DNA of 64,000 nt from contig CAJJDP010000020.1 in NCBI GenBank assembly GCA_905182995.1, forward strand, positions 3,453 to 67,452, in the 5' to 3' direction. The stretch's first letter is position 1, and every line of letters begins with the position of its first letter. The notes beneath the pieces were generated by a model, which was given only the letters and a program-made list of their open reading frames with translations, had not been told where the DNA came from and searched no databases. Origin of the DNA: Paramecium octaurelia. Its lineage: Eukaryota; Ciliophora; Oligohymenophorea; Peniculida; Parameciidae. Positions 12,745 to 23,638 of the stretch are shown piece by piece. The position numbers and the translations under genes were made by a program.

Positions 12745-13407
12745 AATTAATAATAATATGTTTATAAAACATAAATATTATTACATCTCTTTAAGAGTTG
12801 ATATTTCTTTTGTTCTCCAAATAAGACTATAATCAAAGCTCAAAAATATATAATAAAAGAAAGTACTACAATTTTCTGATTTTATAAATAATTAGGATAA
12901 CTGAAAATAATTGGAGAATTAATTTGTTTTTTTCATTTGAACATTACAAAAGAGATCTTTGATCATAAAACTCTATATAAGCTGATTTATTAGCTTATTA
13001 TAGTAGAAACATAGTATTTTTATTACTTTATTTAACTTTTTCACTCAATAATTATTATTATTTCGTCAGGAAATCAACCTATATGCATTCATAGTTTATA
13101 AATATTAATTTATTTAAGGTATTATGAAATTCTAGTTTTAGATTCAATATTCTAAACTGGGGGAACTAAATGCTGGTGCGAAAATAGCAAAATCAAAAAG
13201 ATTGATCATTATTAATAATAGTATTTATTAAACAAATATTATAAATTTCACAATTTTTAAATTGACTAATAAATGTTTATATTATTACTATTCCTAAAAT
13301 TATATATGAAAGAACAATCTTGAACTAGGGCCTATATTATTATTTTATTTTCATATATAAATGGACTGAACAATAATAATAAAGTGAAATATTTAATTTA
13401 AAAAATT
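12745..13407. other. AT-rich spacer between divergent genes
   Basis: 663 bp between the starts of two divergent genes, very AT-rich, with runs such as TATTATTATT. I see no gene, RNA or long repeat in it. It should hold both promoters. Confidence 0.5.
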
Positions 13408-14709
13408 ATGATTTCGTTGCTTTTAGAAAAAAAGGAGCATTTTAGGAAAGAAATTCGTCGACAAAAAAATGAAACGATATTTAAATAAAAGCGTGCATTA
13501 TATTAGCAACCTTACAATAAAATGAACACTTAAGTCATATTAAATAAAATTCAAAAGTTTGAATATTGTGATGAATTAATTAAGGAAATAACAGACATGG
13601 ATAATCCCCCTAAAATAATCAAGGATTTGATTTAATTTTTAAGCCAAACCCAATCTTTGGAGACCATAAAAGAAGGATTAAGGTGCTTAAATAATTAATT
13701 GTATTATTTTGATGACTTCGACAATTCAGAAAATGAATGCTTTTTATTACTTTAAAAATGCTTTTAGAGTGATGATTACTTATTAAGAAAGAGAACTTTG
13801 ACGTGTTTGGGAAACTTATTGTATGAGTGTCATCAATTCATCATTCCAGCGCAAAATATATTTTTTTAAGAATAATTATTACATGAATATTCTGAGGAGT
13901 ACTCATTTGTTATAAACATCTTAACTTAAATTGGTAATTATTCAGATATAATAAAATCAATTTAATTTTTATCAGAAATAATAATGAACAACCCCAATGA
14001 CATTGACTTTGAATCTGTGAAATTTATTTTTGAAAAATGTTCTCCTTTAGATGCTGATGAATTGATTGATTAGAATTTTATTTTGCCAGCAGTAAGGTTA
14101 TTATCTAATGCTAAACAAAACGAAATTGCTTATAAAGCATTACTTGCCATTTTAAATAAAGCAAATGATTCGACCAAAATTGGTTATTATTCAAGGGGTC
14201 TTAATTAGCTTATAACTTACTTTCTCGATCATCCAATAAAGAAAGAAGAGGGATTTTAATTAATGCTGTATTTTGTTTCAAAGTTTGATAACAGTGAAGA
14301 AAATTAGGTTATTGATTCTTTATTTTCAATGTTTGAAGGAACAAAACTATTCGAACTGTTGATGGAAGATTGTAATCCTAATAAACTTCTAATAATTTGC
14401 AATTCAATAGAAAATGGAAGCATGGCTATTTTTAAAGAGTTTTTAGATTTAAATATTATTAGCAAAATATTTATTCCTTTTTTAAGTTTTTCAGAAGACC
14501 ATTCTTCTATCTAAATAATAATTTCTGCTATTGATTCTTTGCTATAAAGAGATGAAATGTCAGGGGAAAAATTTTAGTATGTGAAAAAGGCCTTTGATAA
14601 TGAATAATTTAGGGGTGCTCTTGAAAGGAACATCTATAATGCTGGAGATCGAGTAGAGACAAATTTTAAGATAGAGAGTATATTGAATATATTAAATGAT
14701 TTTTAATGA
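13408..14709 (+). CDS. Importin-alpha-like armadillo protein
   Basis: Uninterrupted 433-residue frame. Residues ~8-35 form an importin-beta-binding-like basic segment (FRKEIRRQKNETIFKQKRA). ARM-type helical repeats follow, for example IKDLIQFLSQTQSLETIKEG, LTCLGNLLYECHQF and KALLAILNKAN. Canonical importin-alpha is ~520-550 residues with ten ARM repeats; this one is about 100 shorter and lacks the regular Trp/Asn ladder (WxxxN) that holds the nuclear localisation signal in classical members. It may be a divergent paralog with altered cargo or none. Role by family: adaptor for nuclear import through importin-beta. No introns. Confidence 0.65.
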
Positions 14710-14913
14710 TTGTTATTGTTATCTTAATTAAACCCATCCTTTAACAACTTAACTCCTTTTAACTTAGTAGATATATATCTGTTCTAATGATTAGAATAGT
14801 TAAATGAATCAATTTAACACTTTGCATTTATCGAAATCTTAGTTCTTTATTATTGAAGTCATTATAAAGTTTTTCTGATATTAATTAATATTATTTATAA
14901 TAAATTCAAATAA

Positions 14914-16161
14914 TCAATCAAGAAGAATATCTGGGCAAAGTTCTCTAATAACCATGTCACTGATTTTTATTTCCATTCCTTCTGCAACTCCATCCTCTAA
15001 TGTCACTTCATCATAATTTACTATCTTTCCTCTAAAATAATCAGCAAATTTCTCCAATCTTTTGGAATCAGCCTTAATTAATCTGTAGTGAATTTATCTC
15101 ATGTTGATTCGATGAATTATTTAATCAGGTTTTAATCCACATGGACAACCTGTTTCATCCCATAGTTCACTATACCCACCAAATTCTTTTCCGTGTGGCG
15201 GCTAATCACAAATATGAAAGATATATCTCAAACTTGGAATTTTGCTGCTATCTCTCCAAGTTATTTATTATGCTGCCACATTTAATCCATCTAAGGCTGC
15301 TTCTGCGCCATCACCTCCTCCATAACAATCTGAACTTTCAATGGCTTTTAAAATCTGTTTATCAGAACATAAATCATGCAACTCTGTAAGATAAGTTACT
15401 TCTTAAGGAGGATGATCACGATAACACACTAATCCAAATCTCACGCTTACTTACTCATTTTTTGATTATTTTTTTATTCTTTCGACTAACATTTAAACAG
15501 TGTGTGTTGTTCTTTCCAAATATATATCCATTGATCCTGTAGTGTCTACAACAAAAACACAGTCAACCATTCCAATTGAAGTTTGGTTGGCGTCAGAGGC
15601 TACTGATATATTTGATTTAGTCTTTCTAGGTCCTTGCTTAACTTATTATTGTTAAACCTAAACAATATTTTTTTCTGCAATTTTTGAACTCTTTTCTGTA
15701 TCTTTAATTTCTGCTTTCTTCTCAACTTTCTTATGCACTTGTTTTTCATTCTTCTTCTCTATTTCCATTTCTGTATTGTTTTTTTTTACAGGTTGAGCTT
15801 ATTTTTATTTGTTTTATTCATCAGGATTATTTTTTTAGACTTTTTAAGGCTAAATTGGTATTTTCTTTTCAATTTTTCTTGAAGGGTTAGATATTGATAT
15901 TTATGACTATGCTTTAAGATCGTCTTTTGATTTGTTTTATTATTTTTATTGCTTTTCTCTTTTTACTTAAACCTACTTTTATTAAACAATTTTTTTAGGG
16001 GATTCCTTTTGTTTTTTTTAAACCTGTGCTGCTCTTTAAGCTCTTTATCTTTATTAAACATTTCTATTCCTCTACCTTGTTCTATCTACTTATTCCATTC
16101 TTTGCAAAAAGTCATTTCCTTCTTTAATTGTTCTTTCCATTGATTTAGATCTTTTCACCAT
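14914..16161 (-). CDS. von Willebrand factor A domain protein
   Basis: Intronless 415-residue frame. Residues 1-~190 are low complexity, rich in Lys, Gln, Glu and Asn (many Gln as TAA/TAG), probably disordered or coiled. Residues ~195-410 form a vWA domain: beta-1 with the metal site DTTGSM (near 206-211), then VSVRFGLVCYRDHPPQE, a second metal-site region CYGGGDGAEAALDGL and a late strand YIFHICDQPPHG. DxTGS instead of DxSxS and the YRDHPP motif are the type found in intracellular vWA proteins, including those linked to atypical alpha-kinases; no kinase domain is present here. Likely Mg-dependent protein-binding module; partner unknown. Confidence 0.8.
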
Positions 16162-16486
16162 TTAATATTATAAATAAAATATAAATAAATTTTATCTAAT
16201 ACTTCCTTGAATTTATAGCAGTTTTAGAAACAAATTTTAACAAACCATTTGACAATATAATTATAATCAGGTTTATATCAGATTATTATATGAGACAGTC
16301 TGTTATTATAATTTTAATAGCTATTTTAATTGTCATTTATTTAAGTGGTATTGATAATTATTTTAATTATGAATACACAGTTATCACTAGATTTATTGAG
16401 AAAAGAATTTTGCATCAATTTCATTTTTTATAATTTCTAATTTAAACTCAATTAAAATATATACAGAAGATATAAAAAATTATGGA
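16162..16486. other. Spacer, no gene seen
   Basis: 325 bp of AT-rich sequence between the kinase stop and the vWA start, both on the minus strand. It should contain the vWA promoter. No feature recognised. Confidence 0.5.
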
Positions 16487-17326
16487 TCAAAAATGAAAGA
16501 TGTTTTATAAATAATTTATATTACATCTTTTATTAGGATCCATTTCAAATATATTCTATATTATTTCTTTATATTACTAATGAATTCTTTTGTTTTTCCA
16601 AAAATCTTTCCAATTACTTTTTGTTATTGATATCCATTTTAAACAGTTATTTTAATTAGTATAAGGGAATTCATTTGTTAACAACTAATACAATATGACT
16701 CCTAAAGCAAATACTTCTGTCTTCTCATTAAGACTAATGACATCGTCCTGAAAGAATTCAGGAGCAAAATATCCTCTTGATCCTCTTCGGCAATTTATCT
16801 TTTGTTGTATTTAATTTGCAAATCCTAAATCACATATTTTGATGTTTAATGTGGATGAATTCACTAACACATTTGCCGTCTTTAAGTCACAGTGGTAATA
16901 TCCAGACGATAAAATGTCATGATATCCTTCAATAATTTGAGTAAAAATATAGTTAACGTGATATTATTCTAGTTTAAAATATTGAAGGTATTATTGCAGA
17001 TTATAGTCACCAAATTTTTCATATAATATCCATTCAAATTTTTCTTGGTCATGACTAAAAATGTTAAATATATGATATTACCAAACATAAACTATAATAT
17101 ATTTACTCTTGATTTTTTGGCTGGCTTAAACTTCTCCAATTCTTTCCTCTTGAGATGTTGCCTCCTTAAATACTTTGATAGCATAATACAAGTCTTTATA
17201 AGGCAATTCATAAATCTAATATTTTTTCATTTATACATCTGCTTAAAGTCCTTCATCAATTTTTGTTAGACTTTATTTGTTTTTTAGTTAAATTTTGACA
17301 CTATCTAGTAATTTTAAATCTTTCAT
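16487..17326 (-). CDS. Divergent small protein kinase
   Basis: Intronless 279-residue frame, short for a kinase and nearly all catalytic domain. Visible subdomains: VAIK-like YYAIKVFKE (Lys), catalytic loop YHCDLKTANVLV, metal site ICDLGFA, activation end GYFAPEFF, helix F region EVFALGVILYQLL and subdomain XI IFEMDPNKRCNINYL. The glycine loop near residues 15-30 is not recognisable. HRD has become HCD and DFG has become DLG, although the key Asp, Lys and Asn of HxDLKxxN are kept, so phosphotransfer is possible. Ciliates have large, divergent kinase families; I cannot assign a group. Confidence 0.75.
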
Positions 17327-17613
17327 CAAGTTGTTTAAAAAAAAAATTATATTAAATGAATCTTTTTCATTTAAAAACTTATCGAATTTATGAATGAATT
17401 AACATAACACTAATATTTTATCTCATAATTTCTAAGATGTCAACTAAATATCTATACTTTCTGAAAATGAATTTCAACCTTGAGTATTTTTACATAAATC
17501 AAAGATTCCAGCAGATTTTTGATGCTCATAAAGGAATTTGAGAAATACAATTCAATACAATTTTGATTAAATTGTATTATAAAAAATAAATATATATTTT
17601 AATTTGAAATCAG

Positions 17614-18477
17614 ATGAGTGTTAATGATAATGGATAAGAATGCAATACATTGGATGAATAACATAAATAATAAATGATGCAATTAGAAACCATGGGGATG
17701 ATGTGTAAATATCAAATGATTTTCACTAAAATGGATGCTGCATTATTGAAAATAGCATCTATATTGAAATAAAAGTAAATTATCTAATATAAAGTCAGAT
17801 AAAATAACGACAAGTCATATGCTCTTTTTCAAATTAAGGATAGATCAGTAGGACAGAAGCAATTGCTAATGGTCAATGCACTATCAATAGCTTAAAGAAT
17901 GAAGTTAAAGTTAAATGGACTATTTATTTTTTGTGAAAAACATGCTTAAGAAAATTAATTTGTAGGTATTTTCAATATTAGTAATTCAAGCATTTCATAA
18001 AATGGTAATTCTGTCAAAAGCTAAAAATCAAGAACAGAGACTCAAGGAAGAAAACGAAAAATAGAAAAAAGAATTTTTATTCAAATTGAATTAAAAGGAT
18101 GAAGACATTGATAGGTAAAGAAAAAAGAATGAAGAATTAGAGGGAATTTTATATTAATAAAAGCAAAGGGAGAGCGATTGCACAATCAAATTATAATAAA
18201 AAATGAAATTGATTCAAAGGTATGAAAGTGATCTTTTAGAACTAAAGAGATAGCCTTCTTCAACTAAGAATTCTAATTAAGAAAATAGAGTAATCTTATT
18301 ATTTATTAATTTAAGTTGAAAGAATTAGAAAATAACAATGCCATACTAAGTTTATAAATATAATAAAATTCCTAATCTTTAATAAATTTTGTAAAGGAGA
18401 TGAATGAATTATTGGACAGCCATTCTTTTATTTTGAATGAGAAGAACATTAGCAGCTTTCGTGCAAAATATAAATGA
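17614..18477 (+). CDS. Coiled-coil protein, unknown
   Basis: Introns at 17966-17990 (25 nt) and 18290-18315 (26 nt) give a protein of 270 residues. The N-terminal ~115 residues are mixed (KYQMIFTKMDAALLKIA, then KQLLMVNALSIAQRMKLKL). From ~125 a long charged heptad-like region starts (NQEQRLKEENEKQKKEF, then LEGILYQQKQRES). The protein ends SSFRAKYK. No enzyme motif. Without the first intron the frame would still run on in a poor-looking sequence, so the spliced model is preferred for its continuous helix. Function unknown; cytoskeletal coiled coils of this kind are common in Paramecium. Confidence 0.6.
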
Positions 18478-18518
18478 ATTTTTATTTATTTTGTATCGAT
18501 AATTTACAACTTAGATAC

Positions 18519-20082
18519 TCAACTAATTTGTTCATCCAACTCAGTATGTTATAAAAATTCATGAAACATTACTTAATTTTTATCGATCAACTCTGCAAAC
18601 TAATGCTCCAATCTCATAGAATTCAATCCTAATTCCATAGGGTAAGTTTCTAATTTGAGCATTCTGTTAATTAATTTATCATTGCATTAAATAAATCTGC
18701 CTTTTCTATTACTTATATAATGAGTAAACGATTTGACCATTTATAATTTTTCATTTGATGGCAGATGATTATTAATGTTTACAGTAAGAAATCCAGTTTT
18801 GAAATCAACCTGCACTAAAAATTATTGTTACTGCTATTTCAATTGTAATTCTTTTAGTTGTAGTAGGCAAGATAATAATTGCTAAGAAGAAAGCTGATAT
18901 TTTAATTGCAGAGTCATTTCTTCATTTAAATTATTATTGTGATTAATATTGTTGGTCTATTTATTACTATTGTGATTAATATTGTTGTTGGTCTGTTTAT
19001 TACTATTGTGATTCCATAATTATCGTGTCACATATTTATCAACTACATTATCTAGAGTTTACTTCAAATCTGGGAGGTTTTAGGTTCCTTATTAGATTAT
19101 TTTATATTAGTTCGAATTACAATCATAGAGAAATTAGATCTAATCAATTTATTTAAATTTATACTTTTTATCTTTGTTATTAAGATAATTTAATTAATGA
19201 ATCGAACAAATAGTACAAATTAGTTTTACTGATAAATTTTTTGTCTAAATTAATCTCTTATTTAACAGGTAATTCCAAAGATTCAGTTTTTAGTGAAACT
19301 TCATATACAATTCCAAATCGATGTTATTGCCCAATAAATAATTAATTGATGATAGGTGAAGCTGTGGGACTTTCAGTTTGAAGTTGATGAGAGGTTGGTG
19401 AAATAGCAACTAACCCAGTAACAATTTAGTTTAGATTGTCATATTCCACTGAATCCAAGGGAGTAGAATTGTCACTTAAAATGGTAAATAATCTTTGTTA
19501 CCCCGATAATGGGATTCTTCTTCCATATTAGGCCAAAAATTAATTCACATCTTACACTCTATTTCCTACTCCTACTTTAACAATTTGAGTTTACTAATCA
19601 TATTCTTTATGCTGAACCTTCCTAAGATTAATGATTAAAAAAGGGAATTTACAATAAGTAAGCCTCTTTATCTCCTTTTAAGATAAGTTTAGATTATTTT
19701 ATAACTATTGTTTATAGTCTTCAATACTATCAACATCCATAGTAGTAACTTTAAATCCATATTTAGCTGCTTTTTATACTATTTTTTTGATGGCCTCCAC
19801 TTTTTAAACATAAATGATTGCTGTAGGTGTGGAAAACTTTTATGCAACATATTGTTTCATGTTACCAAAATGTAGATGCATTCCATCACTCCTAGCGACT
19901 ACATTACCAATAATCTAATCGTCGAACAACTCTGTACCATCATCTTTCTTAAAATAGGTTCTTGCTAATTTTCTGATGAATCGGAGCCTCCGAAAGTAAG
20001 TCTCTTCAAAATACTAATTGACAAAATATGAAGTTGACAAAGCACCACATATAATAGATATTCGAACGTATAAATTATACAT
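18519..20082 (-). CDS. PCMH-type FAD-linked oxidase (complete copy)
   Basis: One intron (19140-19164, 25 nt) gives 512 residues. An N-terminal hydrophobic segment (SIICGALSTSYFVNQYF) suggests a membrane anchor or mitochondrial targeting. Residues ~84-275 follow the FAD-binding PCMH fold: STPTAIIYVQKVEAIKKIV...KYGFKV, FPFLIINLRKVQ, QIVKVGVGNRVQDVNQFL, LNQIVTGLVAISP and GQQHRFGIVYEVSLKT, the last like the family's GS-x-GxFGIVTE signature but with Gln-Gln-His where Gly is usual. A Gln/Leu-rich C-terminus with an Asn-rich insert (NHNSNKQTNNNINHN) follows. Family members oxidise alcohols or hydroxy acids; substrate cannot be told. The gene lies partly inside a 1,324-bp duplication (18895-20218); only this copy reaches a natural C-terminus. 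Confidence 0.65.
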
Positions 20083-20218
20083 TAAATTTATTAATTTTTC
20101 AATCTATCCCCCAAAGCAATGCACATTCTATGGAAAAATTGTACATCTGAAATATTCTGCTTGTATTTTGCTATAAAATATAGTATAGAAAGTGATTGAA
20201 AATACTACAAAAAGCCTT
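18895..20218. repeat. Direct repeat copy 1 (1,324 bp)
   Basis: From TGATATTTTAATTGCAGAG at 18895 to AAAAAGCCTT at 20218 this sequence recurs at 20220-21543 with no difference that I can see. The offset is 1,325 bp and the only base between the copies is an N. It covers most of the FAD oxidase gene and its upstream region. Confidence 0.9.
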
Positions 20219-20219
20219 N
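20219..20219. other. Ambiguous base joining two identical copies
   Basis: The only N in the window sits exactly at the junction of the two identical 1,324-bp copies. This is typical of two contigs with overlapping ends joined by a gap placeholder instead of being merged. The true locus probably has one copy. Confidence 0.85.
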
Positions 20220-21407
20220 TGATATTTTAATTGCAGAGTCATTTCTTCATTTAAATTATTATTGTGATTAATATTGTTGGTCTATTTATTACTATTGTGA
20301 TTAATATTGTTGTTGGTCTGTTTATTACTATTGTGATTCCATAATTATCGTGTCACATATTTATCAACTACATTATCTAGAGTTTACTTCAAATCTGGGA
20401 GGTTTTAGGTTCCTTATTAGATTATTTTATATTAGTTCGAATTACAATCATAGAGAAATTAGATCTAATCAATTTATTTAAATTTATACTTTTTATCTTT
20501 GTTATTAAGATAATTTAATTAATGAATCGAACAAATAGTACAAATTAGTTTTACTGATAAATTTTTTGTCTAAATTAATCTCTTATTTAACAGGTAATTC
20601 CAAAGATTCAGTTTTTAGTGAAACTTCATATACAATTCCAAATCGATGTTATTGCCCAATAAATAATTAATTGATGATAGGTGAAGCTGTGGGACTTTCA
20701 GTTTGAAGTTGATGAGAGGTTGGTGAAATAGCAACTAACCCAGTAACAATTTAGTTTAGATTGTCATATTCCACTGAATCCAAGGGAGTAGAATTGTCAC
20801 TTAAAATGGTAAATAATCTTTGTTACCCCGATAATGGGATTCTTCTTCCATATTAGGCCAAAAATTAATTCACATCTTACACTCTATTTCCTACTCCTAC
20901 TTTAACAATTTGAGTTTACTAATCATATTCTTTATGCTGAACCTTCCTAAGATTAATGATTAAAAAAGGGAATTTACAATAAGTAAGCCTCTTTATCTCC
21001 TTTTAAGATAAGTTTAGATTATTTTATAACTATTGTTTATAGTCTTCAATACTATCAACATCCATAGTAGTAACTTTAAATCCATATTTAGCTGCTTTTT
21101 ATACTATTTTTTTGATGGCCTCCACTTTTTAAACATAAATGATTGCTGTAGGTGTGGAAAACTTTTATGCAACATATTGTTTCATGTTACCAAAATGTAG
21201 ATGCATTCCATCACTCCTAGCGACTACATTACCAATAATCTAATCGTCGAACAACTCTGTACCATCATCTTTCTTAAAATAGGTTCTTGCTAATTTTCTG
21301 ATGAATCGGAGCCTCCGAAAGTAAGTCTCTTCAAAATACTAATTGACAAAATATGAAGTTGACAAAGCACCACATATAATAGATATTCGAACGTATAAAT
21401 TATACAT
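20220..21407 (-). pseudogene. FAD-linked oxidase, 3'-truncated duplicate
   Basis: Identical to the first part of the gene at 18519-20082, with the start at 21407 and the intron at 20465-20489. It runs out at the repeat junction after the Asn-rich insert, losing the C-terminal ~130 residues. Expected if the duplication is an assembly artefact; if the duplication were real this would be a truncated gene. Confidence 0.7.
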
Positions 21408-21543
21408 TAAATTTATTAATTTTTCAATCTATCCCCCAAAGCAATGCACATTCTATGGAAAAATTGTACATCTGAAATATTCTGCTTGTATTTTGCTATA
21501 AAATATAGTATAGAAAGTGATTGAAAATACTACAAAAAGCCTT
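20220..21543. repeat. Direct repeat copy 2 (1,324 bp)
   Basis: Second copy of the segment at 18895-20218, ending AAAAAGCCTT at 21543, after which unique sequence starts. Confidence 0.9.
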
Positions 21544-21930
21544 AATAAAATGATTAACATAATTGGCATAGATTTGTTGAATCATTTTCCACAACAGAAG
21601 AAATCAAGAATGATTATAAAGAATTAAATGAAATGAGAAACCATATTATAATGAATGTTTAAATTAACTCTTCTTTAAAAAGTATTATTATCAAATCGAA
21701 GAAATTAGTTTCATTAAGAGGATCTTTGCAGATCACTTAAAAATAATCAATCCTTATCACAATACATAGAGTTGCAGCATTTAGAAAAATAAAATGGGTT
21801 TTAAACTGTAAAGAGACTGTAAATTAATTAATGAGCATAAAATATCATAATAAAACTTTAAATAATGAATAACAACTAATTCATAAGCTTATAAACAATA
21901 TAATTTAAAAAAAGATGAATAAGCATTAAT
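21544..21930 (+). pseudogene. Plus-strand coding remnant, unknown family
   Basis: Just after the repeat, a plus-strand piece reads HNWHRFVESFSTTEEIKNDY; a one-base shift near 21630 continues as KPYYNECLNQLFFKKYYYQI and then IKRIFADHLKIINPYHN up to a TGA around 21860-21890. No start codon fits, and the 5' end would lie in or beyond the repeat. It is either a relic or a real gene damaged by the same assembly problem. Family not recognised. Confidence 0.3.
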
Positions 21931-22037
21931 GTGATTGGATTAGACAAAAGAGTTATAATTAAAAAATATATCTTATAATTCAATAAAGTTGACATAGTAA
22001 ATTATCTCTTTATAATATTATATTATGAGAAATTTAC

Positions 22038-23638
22038 TCAAAAAAATACAAATTAGATTATTTTTTCAGTCATTAGACTTCTATTAGTTTAACTTTATAT
22101 CTTATTTTTATTCATTACATTATATAGACATTATCTCATTAAAAGAAAAGATTGGGAACTTATGAAAAATAAATGAATGGGCTAAGAAAATAATTGATTT
22201 ATACTTTTGCAATTTTGTTAATAATCTTCTATTAAGGTTTTATAACATAAATTAAATATTTAAGATTTTCGTAATTTATTAATTCCAGAATAACTAAGTT
22301 TTATTTTATCTTTTTCAGTATACATTTTAATTATAATCTCTGTTTAAGGATTTGCATTTTTTATAAGTTCAAAAATGAGAAGTAGATGTATCTATTTAGA
22401 TGTTATCTGTGCGATATTTTCTTAGATTAAAAATTTGATTTGGTAATATTATTACAATTAACTCAGAACTTTTTAATAAAATTAACTGAGATTAATTAAT
22501 TTATCATTAAATAGTATTTTCTAGCCTTTTAATATTTAATATTAAAAGAGGGATAATTTATATTAAATTATCAAGGATGTATTTTTAGATTTCAAAAATT
22601 TCCTTAAAACAGTCTATGACATTGACAATTATTTGAGATGATTGGTTTAGATATGATTCATGTAAAACTTATGTTAGAGCTTCTAATTTTTCAAGATAAC
22701 ATCTTCTGACTCTAATATCATAATAAAATTCAATTCTTCAAACTTATTTAATAATAAATGTAGCTTTATTTTCTTCTCCTGAAAGATTAGATCTACACAA
22801 AATTCAACATCCTTTATGTCAGTCTTATTCTAATACTCTTCGTGGATTTTGTAAAGATACAGTAAAAGACTATTATTAGTTTGTCTAACTGATGATTGAT
22901 TTATGAACTACTTTGTCTTCTCCTCATTAATGAAATACCCATATGTCTTATTTGAGGATATTTATTAGAACTATAAGATCTCTATTCGGAACCTCAGAAT
23001 AACAAAGGGTTTTGTTATAAGCTTCGGGATCAGTGCTTCTTCAAATTATTATTTTTTTTACCCCAATTATCATCTCTAAATTTAAATAAAAATGCTGATC
23101 TGTGCAAGTATTCAATTTTATAAATCAAATAACTGTAAGCAATAGACACAGCTATTGTAAGTGTGTACTGTTCTGGCAACAACTACCCAGAATTAAAGTA
23201 GTTGGTCAGTATTCTAATAATTGTGTACAAAATGTTAACTACAGTTGATGGCACAAAATCTAAGCCGAACCCGATAATTGCATGTACAATTGTAAAATTG
23301 CATCCTTTCAAAAATCCGTCATAGGAGTCAAAACCAGGTTCCATCTTATACTCTGATAGGATTATGCCGAAATATATTATAATTAATAATTTGCAAGATA
23401 ACTTCTTCTTAATTCTGCTTATTAATAAGCCAAGAATAAAGGCGATCAATAATGAAAATGTTTAGTATAAATTATGATACATTTTGCTCTAATACTAATT
23501 GACAAGTGTTATTATTACTATAATAATACCTCCAAAGCATAAGGACTACATTAGAGGAAATTATATCGATTCTAATTTTTCTTTTTAAAATTTTTTTTCA
23601 AGTTGTAGATCTTAAAAGTTTAATCGTAATTTGTTCAT
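22038..23638 (-). CDS. Multipass membrane protein with degenerate histidine-kinase-like C-terminus
   Basis: One intron (23039-23061, 23 nt) gives 525 residues. About five hydrophobic segments lie in the first 200 residues (CFGGIIIVIITLV, LLIAFILGLLIS, LLIIIYFGIILSE, VVNILYTIIRIL, LTIAVSIAYSYLI). The cytosolic part ends in a region shaped like a histidine-kinase ATPase core: LLLIFELIKNANPQTEIIIK recalls the N-box, followed by KDKIKLSYSGINKL. A phospho-acceptor His motif and glycine-rich G boxes are not evident, so catalysis is doubtful. The gene at 51289-52770 has the same architecture. Role inferred only: membrane sensor or a receptor-like remnant. Confidence 0.6.

Noticed and set aside
18895-21543. 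Mobile element or long terminal repeats
   Set aside because: The repeated segment is ordinary gene sequence without terminal inverted repeats, and the N at the junction fits an assembly join better.
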